Source: Neoaquamicrobium sediminum
GTDB lineage: Bacteria; Pseudomonadota; Alphaproteobacteria; Rhizobiales; Rhizobiaceae
Direction of reading: 5' to 3'
Assembly (NCBI RefSeq): GCF_013240295.1
Contig: NZ_JABETK010000003.1
Coordinates: 310,001-374,000, forward strand
DNA length: 64,000 nucleotides
Shown: positions 35,968 to 45,132 of the stretch, piece after piece
How positions within the stretch are numbered: position 1 is the stretch's first letter
How the letters are laid out: the number at the start of each line of letters is the position of its first letter
Made by a program: the position numbers and the translations under genes
The notes under the pieces: generated by a model
Told to the model about the DNA's origin: nothing
Database searches by the model: none
The model's input: only the letters and a program-made list of their open reading frames with translations

Positions 35968-36665
35968 GCCGCACGCTCCGACTTCGACGCGCCTTCGAGA
36001 TGTGCGTCAACTTCTTCGACCAGCGCGCGGATCTCCCGCCGTGCCTTGGCGATCGCCTCTGTCACCTCCAGCATCTGCAATGTGCCGATGCCGTTATGAA
36101 TATCCTTGTAGACGTTGCGCTCAAACACTTCAGTCCGAAACAAATAGGTTCCGACCTTGTCCTCGATGATCGGCCGGATCTTGCGGTAGAGTTCGGTATG
36201 GCGAACGGTTACGGTGATCCGCGTGCGCAACACGCCATGCCGGCATTCGCTGCCGAGAACGTCGTTGATACGCCGAACGCTTTCAAAACTATCGATGGCG
36301 CCTAGCACTTCACGCTTCGACGGCTGGATTGGCGAGATCACCAGATCCGACGAAGCAATCACCGGGTCGACGATCGATGTGTCCTCGCCAGGCGTGTCGA
36401 TCAGCACGTGATCGAACTTTGGGCCGTGTTCGTCCATCCAGCGCTCGAACCCTCGTGCCGTCTTGTGACTGTAGACGTGAATGCCCTCGGGCTGCGCATC
36501 CTTCTCCTGACAGTCGGTCCACCACCGCATCAGGTTGTTGCGGGCGTCCATGTCGATCATGGCAACGTGGCCTCCGCGCAGCGCGTACTCACCGGCGATG
36601 TTCATCAACGCAGTCGTTTTGCCAGCACCTCCCTTCCCGTTGATGGCGGCGATTACGACGGTCAT
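35964..36665 (-). CDS. VirC1-like ParA-family ATPase
   Basis: This 233-residue protein carries a deviant Walker A (INGKGGAGKTTALMNIAGEY), then IDMDARNNLMRWW and the Walker B region FDHVLIDTPGEDT. The GGAGKTTALM block and the ID-D-----L-RW pattern resemble VirC1, which recruits the relaxosome to the coupling protein at the pole. It sits next to the relaxase and T4SS, and its partner is an RHH protein rather than ParB, so a transfer role is favoured over partition. ATG 36665 starts the conserved fold. Confidence 0.72.
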   Translation of the reverse strand: MTVVIAAINGKGGAGKTTALMNIAGEYALRGGHVAMIDMDARNNLMRWWTDCQEKDAQPEGIHVYSHKTARGFERWMDEHGPKFDHVLIDTPGEDTSIVDPVIASSDLVISPIQPSKREVLGAIDSFESVRRINDVLGSECRHGVLRTRITVTVRHTELYRKIRPIIEDKVGTYLFRTEVFERNVYKDIHNGIGTLQMLEVTEAIAKARREIRALVEEVDAHLEGASKSERAA

Positions 36666-36689
36666 CGGTAGCTCCATGGAATGTGTTTC

Positions 36690-36930
36690 TACTCGCACAG
36701 GAATCCATGTCGGTGTGCTCGTGGATTCACATCGCACTAGAAATACGCGAAGGATGCAAAAACACAATCATATTTGCATTGAAAAATGGACTAATGATCC
36801 AGAATGCGAAAAATCAATGCTATATATGAGTTGGCAGGATACGGAAAAATGTGATACATTTTCCTGACGATCGAGGACAAGCCCTCGATCCGCGGCCTGC
36901 GGCCGCGATCACCACGATCAAAGGCCAAGC
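36690..36930. other. Candidate origin of transfer (oriT) with multiple inverted repeats
   Basis: The gap between the VirC1-like gene and mobC is far more AT-rich than its surroundings. It holds at least five inverted repeats: GAATCCA...TGGATTC (36701-36728), ATGCAAA...TTTGCAT (36754-36779), GGAAAAATGT...ACATTTTCC (36843-36864), GATCGAGG...CCTCGATC (36869-36890) and CGCGGCC-TGC-GGCCGCG (36891-36907). Divergent promoters and oriT commonly share such a site beside the relaxase. The nic site cannot be assigned. Confidence 0.5.
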
Positions 36931-36936
36931 GTAGCG

Positions 36937-37332
36937 ATGGCTCGCGTCCTCTCCGCAAAGTCGAACAGAAAGGAGCGGGTGGTTCACATCCGTTTCTCGC
37001 GGGCCGAGTTCGACGCCCTCGAGATGGCCGCGAGGTCTGCAGACATGACTGTCTCGGCTTTCGTCCGGTCTCTTGCCATGGAGGGCGCCGGTGTGCTGCC
37101 CTTCCTCGCAGAAGGAGATCGGGCCGTGTTCGGCCTACTCGCCGACGGCATCCGTGCGATCGGCGGGAACCTCAATCAAATCAGCCGCGCCATCAACACT
37201 GGCAAAGTGCCTGACGAAGGAGACCTGACAGGCAGTATCAAGGATGCCCATGGGGTGACGACAGCGCTCGCTTCCGAGCTCGCGGAATTGACCCGGCGAG
37301 CGGCAGCGCGTCGGCGTGGGGAAGGTGCGTGA
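36937..37332 (+). CDS. mobC: MobC-like relaxosome accessory protein (RHH)
   Basis: This 131-residue basic protein has an N-terminal RHH fold (RVVHIRFSRAEFDALEMAAR; MTVSAFVRSLAME) and the GGNLNQISRAINTG signature of MobC family proteins. These bind oriT and help melt DNA for the relaxase. Its stop overlaps the relaxase start (TGATG), so both are translated together. Its promoter must lie in the candidate oriT gap. Confidence 0.83.
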   Translation: MARVLSAKSNRKERVVHIRFSRAEFDALEMAARSADMTVSAFVRSLAMEGAGVLPFLAEGDRAVFGLLADGIRAIGGNLNQISRAINTGKVPDEGDLTGSIKDAHGVTTALASELAELTRRAAARRRGEGA

Positions 37333-39752
37333 TGGAGTTCTTTCCAGGCGCTTTCGAGACGGAGTGGGAGCGCCGCCGCGCCATGCTTGTGCATGAGATG
37401 CAGCTTGGTCGGTTCGATAGCGGCGACTGGGATGAGCCGAAAAGGGGAGGGGTAGCGCGGCCGCTGGCCGAGGGCGCACGTGGCTTGGGGAAGGCACGGC
37501 GGCGTGGCGGCGGCCAGCCGCGCCCATCGGGCGAGGGCGTAGGCTCGACTGAACGCTCGATGCGGACGCGGTTTGCGGCCCTGGCGCGCGGCAGTCAGCC
37601 GGCCGTGGTCAAGCTTGCCTCCTATGGCGGCGGAGCCCGCGCCGGCGCGATGATGAGCTACACGTCGCGGGGCGGGGCGCTTGCCGTCGAGAACGAGCGC
37701 GGCGAACGTGTGGTGGGCAAAGGTGCGCTCGCCGAGCAGCGGGCCGAATGGGAACATCTGTTCGACAATCGGGCGGCAAGCCGGGATCTTGCCATGTTCC
37801 AGGTGGCAATCGATGCGGCATCGTTGCGGCAGGATTTCGACCAGAATGATCAGTTGCGCGAGATCCTGCTGTCGGGGTTTGGCGACCGACGATTCGTCTA
37901 TTCGGCGCGCGAACGAAATCCGGGTGAGATCCATGTGAACGGTGTCGTCGTCTTGCGCAGCGGGAAAGGCGAGCGCTTGACCGGGGACCGAAAAGCTGCC
38001 GAGATTGTGCAGCAGCGCCATCACGACAGCAACGCCGGCCGGGTCGTCGACGCACGGTTTCGCTTCCATGGTTACGGCAACGGTGTCGAATGGGGTACCG
38101 CGCGCGTTCGGGAACTGGTCGTGTCAGTCGGCGGGAAGGTTCGCGACGAGAGCGGCCGGCTGATCGACGATGCAACGCAGGCTGGCGATCTCGTCCAGAA
38201 GGAGTGGCGCAAGGAACTGCACAGTCGAAAGGGCAGGGACGTTATGCACCTGATCGTCTCGACCCGCGCCGGCACGGATGCGGCTCCCTTCGAAAGCGCC
38301 GTGCGCGAGTTTCTCGGCAAGCAGTTCGCGGGGCATCGATATGTGTTCGCCGTTCACGATCCGGCACTCGACCCGAAGGAGTTTGCCGAAGGTGGCAAGC
38401 GCCCTCACGTCCATGCCCATGCCATCATCACGATGCGATCGGAGACCGGAGATCGCATTGTCACCAGCCCCAAGCTGTTCCGGGAATGGCGCTCCCTAAT
38501 GGCGGAGAAGGCGCGGGAACAAGGCCTCGACATGGAGCTGACCGATCGGCGGGAACTCGCCAGCGCTTCGGCCTATAGTCGCAATCAGGTCCGTCCGGTC
38601 AGCTACCGCGACCGAACCGAATATGTGGGTACGAGCGAGGCCGCTCACGCCCGCTATCAGGCAAAGCGCTCCAACGAGATCAACCTCGCCACCACCGATC
38701 GCAGCCGTCAATACGCGGCTCGGGCAGCGGAGGCATGGAACGATCTCACCAATGCCGAGACGGGCATGTCCGAGGGGACGTTTGCAAAACTGCACGCGAC
38801 ACGCCTGGAAGGTATGGCTGAGATCAATCAAACCGGTCATGTTTTCGAAAGAGAAGCGGTGCAATCTGTCAAAAACAAAGCCGATATGATAGAAATTTAT
38901 CAGCTCTTAAACGGTGAGGGTCGACAGATGCGCGAGATGACACGTCCGGAGTTCGAAGCCTACGAAAAGCGGGTGGCAGCGGTCCTTGCGTCGGTCGAGC
39001 GGTCGCTCGAGCCTTCTGAGCAGGCGGACTTCAATGAGGTTGCGGCCGCAGCGCGTGAGGTGGTCGATATCCGGCGCGAATATCTCGAGGTCAGCGAACG
39101 GCAATCTGATCGACATCGGGATGAGCAGCCTCAGGATCACAGGCACGAACCACCGGATAGATCCGACACCGACTGGGAAGCGGCGGTGGCTCGACATGGC
39201 CGCTACGCGGTTGAGAGGGCGAATGAGGTCCTGGTCGAGGTCGAGCGCTATCGGGAAGGACTGTCCAGGATCTATGTCGGAGACCTGCCGCGGTCCTATG
39301 GCGCCAGCTACCAGGATGGTCTCGCACGTGAAATCAACCGCGCGGCGGAAATGGCCGTCGATGGCGACAACCAATATATGCGTGAGGTCGCCAAGTCGGA
39401 CCAGGAGCTGCAACGAGCCATCGAGGCGATTGAACTTGCGCGGCGTGAAGCCAATCGAAATGTCGACCGCGAACACCATTTCGCCGGTCAGACGTCCGTG
39501 GCGAGCGACGGCAAGGATTTAAATGGATCGCCCTCGAGAGCTACCGAGGCAGATCATGTCCGTGAGGCGGATTTAGACGTTCTTTGCGCGTCTGAAGAGC
39601 GCGACGGACACGGACAGCAAGAGGCCTCCACCAGGTCCGCGGCCGAACCCGTCCGATCCGATCCGCCTCAGCAGCACGTGCCGCGACTGCGCCAGATCGA
39701 ACACGAGATTGAACAGCGTCACGAGCGCGATCGCGACGATCGCGAACGGTAG
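37332..39752 (+). CDS. Relaxase (MOB-P-like, VirD2-related)
   Basis: This 806-residue protein nicks oriT and carries the T-strand. The N-terminal catalytic domain begins after a basic 90-residue extension: SYTSRGG holds a candidate catalytic tyrosine, and KRPHVHAHAIITM is the three-histidine metal motif. The C-terminal half is long, charged and helical (coiled-coil-like RANEVLVEVERYREGL) and ends in Arg/Glu/Asp-rich repeats, probably the T4SS interaction region. ATG 37332 or GTG 37329 are both possible. No frame break is seen. Confidence 0.86.
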   Translation: MEFFPGAFETEWERRRAMLVHEMQLGRFDSGDWDEPKRGGVARPLAEGARGLGKARRRGGGQPRPSGEGVGSTERSMRTRFAALARGSQPAVVKLASYGGGARAGAMMSYTSRGGALAVENERGERVVGKGALAEQRAEWEHLFDNRAASRDLAMFQVAIDAASLRQDFDQNDQLREILLSGFGDRRFVYSARERNPGEIHVNGVVVLRSGKGERLTGDRKAAEIVQQRHHDSNAGRVVDARFRFHGYGNGVEWGTARVRELVVSVGGKVRDESGRLIDDATQAGDLVQKEWRKELHSRKGRDVMHLIVSTRAGTDAAPFESAVREFLGKQFAGHRYVFAVHDPALDPKEFAEGGKRPHVHAHAIITMRSETGDRIVTSPKLFREWRSLMAEKAREQGLDMELTDRRELASASAYSRNQVRPVSYRDRTEYVGTSEAAHARYQAKRSNEINLATTDRSRQYAARAAEAWNDLTNAETGMSEGTFAKLHATRLEGMAEINQTGHVFEREAVQSVKNKADMIEIYQLLNGEGRQMREMTRPEFEAYEKRVAAVLASVERSLEPSEQADFNEVAAAAREVVDIRREYLEVSERQSDRHRDEQPQDHRHEPPDRSDTDWEAAVARHGRYAVERANEVLVEVERYREGLSRIYVGDLPRSYGASYQDGLAREINRAAEMAVDGDNQYMREVAKSDQELQRAIEAIELARREANRNVDREHHFAGQTSVASDGKDLNGSPSRATEADHVREADLDVLCASEERDGHGQQEASTRSAAEPVRSDPPQQHVPRLRQIEHEIEQRHERDRDDRER

Positions 39753-40105
39753 GAGGCGGGCATGAAGGATGAACGGCCTCACGCGGAATTTCCCAGCCGT
39801 ACGGCTCGGAAGATCGCCTTCAAGAGCTGGTCTGGGTGAAGCCGATGATCCAGTCTAACTGGCTCACGTGGCGCATCATTAAACGGACGCTACTCGCAAA
39901 AGTCGCATAAGCTGAATTATGGAACTGACGCAGATATGTAACTGATGCCGAGTTGTCGCTGGCCAAGAAGGCGACCAGAGCGCGCCGCATAACTCACAAC
40001 TGGAGATTCTATGAGGCATAGAGGAGTAATCTATAGCTCATGCTCGGGAAGTGGCACCAACGCGTCTGGCTTCAATTCCGAGTACGCTCTCGTTCACGAC
40101 GTGGG
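39753..40105. other. 353-base gap between relaxase and virD4
   Basis: No supported gene. A direct repeat AACTGACGC/AACTGATGC occurs at 39923-39931 and 39940-39948 in a locally AT-rich part, and a palindrome AGCCGTACGGCT at 39795-39806. It is possibly remnant sequence or a binding region. The virD4 stop closes it on the right, so it is a convergent intergenic region. Confidence 0.35.
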
Positions 40106-42091
40106 TCAGCTGGTCCCTATCCCGTCAGCCACCTCATCCGGAATGGTCTCGTCAAAGATCTTCGACCATCCACAATCGCTGGATGGTTTTGAGTGTGCCG
40201 TCACCAGCGTTCTCAACCTGCGTGCTGCCGGGACGAAGCGCCTCTCGATGGCTTTGAGGTGCTCTCTGTGTTCGCCGGCTTGATGGGTGCCGACGTGTAG
40301 CGGAAGCTCTGATGAGCCGTCTTTCAGGACCTCACCGCTGCGCATTTGCGGGCTGGACGCCGTCCGGCGGGCTTTTCCGTCAATGGGATGCACTTCCTCC
40401 CCACCGTATCCGGTCGTGGTCGCGGGCATCGGCAGCGTCGGCATGAACTCTGTCGCTGGCACAACCGGCACGTTGGCACGGGAAAACTGTTCCAAGGCCC
40501 TGAAGGGCGCGGTCCGAAAGAACCGCAATTTGTCCGCAAAGAGCGGCCCCTGTCCTTCTGCCAGAATGATCATCTTGTCTCCCGGCATCTGCCTGATCTC
40601 TTGCGCCATCATGAGATCGCGCTCGCGTAGTTGCTCGACTTTGGTGCGGCGGTGCAGACCCATCAGTTCGATCGTGCGGGATTCGGTTCTGTAGCGCACG
40701 GTTCGCTTGCCCAGGCTTTTCGAGACCGCTTCCGCAGTCACCTGGTCATTTGCGCCGAGAACGAGCTGGTAACCGCAATTGCCTATCAGAGAGTGTCGTG
40801 AGGTTTCGCCGTAGATCTCATCGAGATTTTTTATGTCCTGGATTACGAAGGCCATCTTGATGTTGTAGCCGGCGACATAGGGAAGCTTGGTCGTAATCTC
40901 CAACATCTTCTTGAGCTGACGAAACTCGTCGAGCAGGAAAAAGACCGGCACCGATGGCTGACGATGCTCTAGCAAGAGCACGTCGAGGGTTTGCTGTACG
41001 AAGAGAGCGAGCAGAGGCCGCAAAAGCGTGATATCGGTGACGTTTGGCGCGAGGTAAATAGAGATCGGTCGATGCTTCAGCGCGCGCAGATCCATATCCG
41101 TAACGCAAGTTGCGGCGACCACGCGCTCATTGCGAAATGGTCTCAGCGCCTTTTGGATATCGAGGAGCGCCGACGCAGCAGCGCGCTCTGAAAGGGCGAT
41201 GTAGGCATTGAAGCTTTCTACGGTAAAGCGGGACAGGTTTGGCTCGCGCTTCTTGATGAGCGTCATCAGCGCCTGCAGATCGACGCCGCTGTTGAAGAAG
41301 GCTGTTACTTCGCCAAGATTGCGCCGGCCGTCGTACCAGACACTCTCGCTGATGTAGCTGATGACACCGGCGATGACCTGCTGGGCTGTCGCCTGCCAGA
41401 TCGAATTCTCTGACTCGGTCACTTCCGGGACGAGAATGGCTGCCATGTTCTGGATGTCGGTGGTGCGGTCGCCGCGATCAGGACGGATGAAATCGAGCGG
41501 ATTGTAGCGGTGGGTCCGCCTAGATCCGGGTGCGAACAGGAATACCTGGTTACCCCTCGACTTGCGGTAGCCTGCCGTGCTCGCGAAAATCTCGCCCTTG
41601 AGGTCGGTGACGATCAACGAGCCTTCGTGGCAGAGCGCGTTAGGAATGACATAACAAGCCCCCTTCCCCGACCGGGTTGGCCCGATGATCAAGTGGTGGC
41701 GATCATCATCGACGCGAAGGATTCTGCGACCGAAGCGGCCAAGGATCTTGCCTTTTCGGCGGAACCACCTGCCCTGCCGCAGGGACATTGCCGTCTGGAA
41801 GCGTGCATCCCCGAGCGGGTTCGACGTCGGGCGCAGACCGGTAACGGCGACGATGCTTGCAACGAGAACAGCAGGAACAATCGCGCCGAGGGCAACTATG
41901 CGCAGACTGCCGCTGTCGCTATACGCGATGAGCTGATGGAAAGGCACGAGCGGATTGGTGGTGATGATTGTCTGCAAGACACGGCCGTCGCCGTAGAGCA
42001 ACAGCAATCCGAGACCGTAGGCCAACACCCAGACTGCGATTGCGACAGCCATGCAGAAGCCGAGATAGATGAAGCGCAGCGGGCCGGTCAC
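40106..42091 (-). CDS. virD4: VirD4/TraG type IV coupling protein
   Basis: This 661-residue ATPase couples the relaxosome to the secretion channel. Two N-terminal membrane segments (FIYLGFCMAVAIAVWVLAYG; LGAIVPAVLVASIVAV) precede the TraD/TraG domain with Walker A IIGPTRSGKGACY and Walker B FFLLDEFRQLKKM, plus an all-alpha insertion. The C-terminus is long and hydrophilic. It is the last gene of the T4SS operon and overlaps virB11 by four bases. Confidence 0.95.
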   Translation of the reverse strand: MTGPLRFIYLGFCMAVAIAVWVLAYGLGLLLLYGDGRVLQTIITTNPLVPFHQLIAYSDSGSLRIVALGAIVPAVLVASIVAVTGLRPTSNPLGDARFQTAMSLRQGRWFRRKGKILGRFGRRILRVDDDRHHLIIGPTRSGKGACYVIPNALCHEGSLIVTDLKGEIFASTAGYRKSRGNQVFLFAPGSRRTHRYNPLDFIRPDRGDRTTDIQNMAAILVPEVTESENSIWQATAQQVIAGVISYISESVWYDGRRNLGEVTAFFNSGVDLQALMTLIKKREPNLSRFTVESFNAYIALSERAAASALLDIQKALRPFRNERVVAATCVTDMDLRALKHRPISIYLAPNVTDITLLRPLLALFVQQTLDVLLLEHRQPSVPVFFLLDEFRQLKKMLEITTKLPYVAGYNIKMAFVIQDIKNLDEIYGETSRHSLIGNCGYQLVLGANDQVTAEAVSKSLGKRTVRYRTESRTIELMGLHRRTKVEQLRERDLMMAQEIRQMPGDKMIILAEGQGPLFADKLRFFRTAPFRALEQFSRANVPVVPATEFMPTLPMPATTTGYGGEEVHPIDGKARRTASSPQMRSGEVLKDGSSELPLHVGTHQAGEHREHLKAIERRFVPAARRLRTLVTAHSKPSSDCGWSKIFDETIPDEVADGIGTS

Positions 42092-43119
42092 GGCGCTTCC
42101 GCTCTTGCGCGTGCGAAAAAGATCCCCGAGACGCCCCGTCGGCCCCCTTCCCTGCGCAACTGAACGACGATCGGGATGACACTTTGAATGTATGAGATCA
42201 GATCGGCCTTCGGATAGGCGGCTGACAGGCCGGACTGCATCACCATCATGGCGAGCTGCTCATAGGCGCCGAGCGGCGTGTCGGCATGAACCGTCGACAT
42301 CGAGCCCGGATGGCCAGTGTTGATCGCTCGCAGAAATGCAAAGGCTTCAGAGCCTCTGACTTCGCCGACGAATAGCCGATCGGGCCGCATACGCAACGAG
42401 GCCTCGAGCAAGGACTGGATCGTCACGCTGGCTGTCCCCTGGTCGCCGCGCGACGCAAGCAGATGGACGGCGTTCTTCTGCGGCGGGAAGAGCTCACGCG
42501 TGTCCTCCAGCGTGATGATGCGTTCATGCTTATTCACGGATTTGAGGCAGGCATTCAAGAAGGTCGTCTTTCCGCTGGACGTGCCGCCGCTGATCAGGAT
42601 CGAGACGCGATTGACGATTGCGGTGCGAATGAAACCATAGATGTTCCTGACCGAGAGATGGTCGATCAAGGCCTGCTCGATCTCGCTTAGGCCACCCAGC
42701 GCGACCGCCACCTCATCCAACGACCCCTGATCGCGGTAGTCCTCCAGAGTGAAGTCGCCAACGACCTGCTTGCGGATCGACAGCGTGCCACCATCGGGCG
42801 CTGCGGGAGGCAGAACGACCTGGATACGCTCACCGGTCGGGAGGGCCGCACTCAGCATCGGGCTTGCGGGACTGATGAACTGGTTGGTGCTGGCCGCGAC
42901 ACGCTCTCCGATATTCATGATCTCAGCTGTCGTGAGCTCGGGAACCGCATGAAATTCCATGTGGGCCGAGCCGAGCCGCTCGACATAGACCTGACCCGGC
43001 CGATTGACCGAAACTTCGACGACGGCGCGATCGTCGAGAAATCGCTTCAGCGGAGCCAGCGCTCGATGCAGAAAATAGTGTCGGTTGTTCGCGGTAAGCT
43101 CAGGGAAGGCCACGTTCAC
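42088..43119 (-). CDS. virB11: VirB11 traffic ATPase
   Basis: This 343-residue hexameric secretion ATPase has an N-terminal domain (LKRFLDDRAVVEVSVNRPGQ), Walker A ILISGGTSSGKTTFL, an Asp box with ITLEDTRELF and the His box GHPGSMSTVHAD. It drives substrate transfer and pilus biogenesis. The start lies inside the end of virB10 (20-base overlap). Confidence 0.95.
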   Translation of the reverse strand: MNVAFPELTANNRHYFLHRALAPLKRFLDDRAVVEVSVNRPGQVYVERLGSAHMEFHAVPELTTAEIMNIGERVAASTNQFISPASPMLSAALPTGERIQVVLPPAAPDGGTLSIRKQVVGDFTLEDYRDQGSLDEVAVALGGLSEIEQALIDHLSVRNIYGFIRTAIVNRVSILISGGTSSGKTTFLNACLKSVNKHERIITLEDTRELFPPQKNAVHLLASRGDQGTASVTIQSLLEASLRMRPDRLFVGEVRGSEAFAFLRAINTGHPGSMSTVHADTPLGAYEQLAMMVMQSGLSAAYPKADLISYIQSVIPIVVQLRREGGRRGVSGIFFARARAEAP

Positions 43120-44323
43120 GACGGATATCTCTCAATGCCTCGGTGACGGGGTCTTCGTATTGCGCGGAGAAATCGAGATCCTGCCGGACGAAGACGAAGA
43201 TACGTTCTCCCTGGTTCACGCTGATGGTCGGTGGGATACGCAGTGAATCGGTCAAAGCCTCATTGGCCATATCGGTGAATGTCTGAGCCAGTGTCTCCCG
43301 GGCGCGTTCTTCCGCATTCCGCGCGTCGTCGCCGGCTCCACCTGCAGCTTCGCTGCCGTAGCCCGTCAGGTAGCTGGCGCCGGCGCCAACGATGGACAAC
43401 AAGATGGCGGCGCCAAATCGCTCGCGAAATTTCTTGTCGACGCGTCCGGGCAAACCGGCCCGCCCCAGGCTGTCGGCGCCGATTGAGTTCAGGCGGACCG
43501 AGACGCCGTCATTGCGAAGCATGCGCGTCCAAACGACGAATATTCGTGTTTGACCGCGCATGATCTCGGATTGGTATTCCCCGATCAGCCGCGTGCCGGT
43601 CGGGATCAGCACCCTGCGGCCATCAAAGGAATAGACATCCTGCGAAACGATCGCTCTTACCTGCCCTGGCAGGTCGCTGATAATCGCTGTCTCCAAGATG
43701 CCGGGGATCAGTGTCCCCTCAGGAACCAGCGCGTCGATCCGCTCGATCTTCCTCGCCTTGGCGCCGCGGTCGCCAAGTCCGACGGCGGCAGAAAGGAACT
43801 TGCTGCTGCGATCCTCGCCTGCGACAGTGAGCCCCTCCCCTTCTCCAGCTGTGAAAGTCCCGCCGCCACTAGAGGCGGAACGATCAATCACCACCAGGTC
43901 CGACTGAAAGCGTGAAGGAAGCTCTTCCGCAGCCACTTCTGCCGTTTCAGGGGGCGTAGGCAACGCATCGGGCGCAGGCGGCGGAGGAACTTCAAACCGC
44001 GTCGTGTCGACGTCTTCCGTCGAAGGCGACGGCGGAGGTGGTGGAATCCGGACAATCTCCGGCGCCGCAAGTTCCGGGTCAGGCGCGTCATCGCCCTCGC
44101 GGACGAAGGACGGGGGCCGGAATGTCGTCGTCTTGAACTCCTCGTCCCCTTCCAGCATATCGCGCACCGGTGTCCGCTCACTGGCGAGAACAAGATAGGC
44201 CGCCGCCAGTCCGATGAGGATCACGATTGCACCGCCCGCCAGGTGCTTGCCGCGCACGGAACTGTCCGCGACGACGGGATCATCATTGCCGGCCAACGCT
44301 TCGAGTTCGGGTGAGCGCTTCAT
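43100..44323 (-). CDS. virB10: VirB10 T4SS core-complex protein
   Basis: This 407-residue protein has a single N-terminal membrane span (LAGGAIVILIGLAAAYLVLA) and a long proline-rich periplasmic linker (RIPPPPPSPSTED, VPPPPAPDALPTPPETAEV). The C-terminal TrbI/VirB10 domain (EGTLIPGILETAIISDLPGQ; GTRLIGEYQS; GYGSEAAGGA) forms the outer-membrane cap. It spans both membranes in the core complex. Confidence 0.94.
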   Translation of the reverse strand: MKRSPELEALAGNDDPVVADSSVRGKHLAGGAIVILIGLAAAYLVLASERTPVRDMLEGDEEFKTTTFRPPSFVREGDDAPDPELAAPEIVRIPPPPPSPSTEDVDTTRFEVPPPPAPDALPTPPETAEVAAEELPSRFQSDLVVIDRSASSGGGTFTAGEGEGLTVAGEDRSSKFLSAAVGLGDRGAKARKIERIDALVPEGTLIPGILETAIISDLPGQVRAIVSQDVYSFDGRRVLIPTGTRLIGEYQSEIMRGQTRIFVVWTRMLRNDGVSVRLNSIGADSLGRAGLPGRVDKKFRERFGAAILLSIVGAGASYLTGYGSEAAGGAGDDARNAEERARETLAQTFTDMANEALTDSLRIPPTISVNQGERIFVFVRQDLDFSAQYEDPVTEALRDIRRERGLP

Positions 44324-45132
44324 CGGTTGCCGCTCCTGAGCCGTCGTGTCGCCGTGTTATCCTCGACCGGTCCCAGGATGGCAGGGTCGGGCGCACCAAA
44401 ATCCGCCACCCTGAGGTTGAAGATGCAGATCCACTGGTCGCCGTCGCGCAGGGTGAATTGCGTGGCCGTGCCATCGATGACGATGTAGTCCCCTTCCCGT
44501 CGAAAATTCCGCAGGGTTTCGGAAAAATCGGAGGTCACCGCAAAGATCGCAGGCACTCTTGCGCCGAACTTGAAGAAGGTCTTTTTGCCGTCGTCGAAGA
44601 CCATCAGCGGCTTCAGCCGCGCGTCGCCGGAAAACGAGTAGTCGATGTTGACCTTGGCCTTGTCGATGCCGGAGATGTTGGGCCATGCGGCGCGCTGCTC
44701 GGCCTCCCGCCGCAGCGCGGTGTTCAGTTCCTTCTCAGGATAGTGAAAGCGGATTCCGAAAACCTTACGGTCGGCGTCCGGCGCGAAGTCATGCAGCTCA
44801 AGGTAATAAATACGCTTGTCGGTCACGACATTCATGTTGGTAGCAACATCCTTGGCAATCGGCTTGACGAAGAGAATGTTGCCCGCCTCTGCAGGCACAA
44901 CCTGCCAGCTTTCCGTGTCGCCGAGCGATATCGTTTCGAATTCTTCGTCCTCGTCGAAGATGATCATGGTCGAGATGCCGTAGGTGGCGTGCACCTGAAC
45001 GACGTTGTTTTCCTGATAGGTGACGCTGGTCACGCGGGCGTCGAGCTTGCCACCCTTGGGCATCTGTGCGCCCGATGCGGGAAGGCACAGGCTCATCAGC
45101 GCGAGCGCGGTTGCGAACAAACGGCGCCTCAT
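44320..45132 (-). CDS. virB9: VirB9 T4SS core-complex protein
   Basis: This 270-residue secreted protein has a signal peptide (MRRRLFATALALMSLCLPASGAQ), an N-terminal beta domain (ITYQENNVV-like VTSVTYQENNVVQVHATYG) and a C-terminal domain (YSFSGDARLKPLMVFDDGKKT, split by a Thr/Phe turn). It is the VirB7/VirB10-binding ring component. ATG 45132 is chosen for its signal peptide and its 4-base overlap with virB8; longer frames upstream are antisense-like. Confidence 0.93.
   Translation of the reverse strand: MRRRLFATALALMSLCLPASGAQMPKGGKLDARVTSVTYQENNVVQVHATYGISTMIIFDEDEEFETISLGDTESWQVVPAEAGNILFVKPIAKDVATNMNVVTDKRIYYLELHDFAPDADRKVFGIRFHYPEKELNTALRREAEQRAAWPNISGIDKAKVNIDYSFSGDARLKPLMVFDDGKKTFFKFGARVPAIFAVTSDFSETLRNFRREGDYIVIDGTATQFTLRDGDQWICIFNLRVADFGAPDPAILGPVEDNTATRRLRSGNR

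Noticed and set aside
35964-36665. ParA of a plasmid partition system
   Set aside because: No ParB gene is adjacent, the partner is RHH, and the sequence and position beside the relaxase fit VirC1 better. Partition is kept as an alternative.
30369-39806. Palindromes GGTCCGTACGGACC (30369) and AGCCGTACGGCT (39795) as further LuxR sites
   Set aside because: They share only CCGTACGG with the 55330 site, lie inside a structured leader and a convergent gap, and such palindromes are expected by chance.
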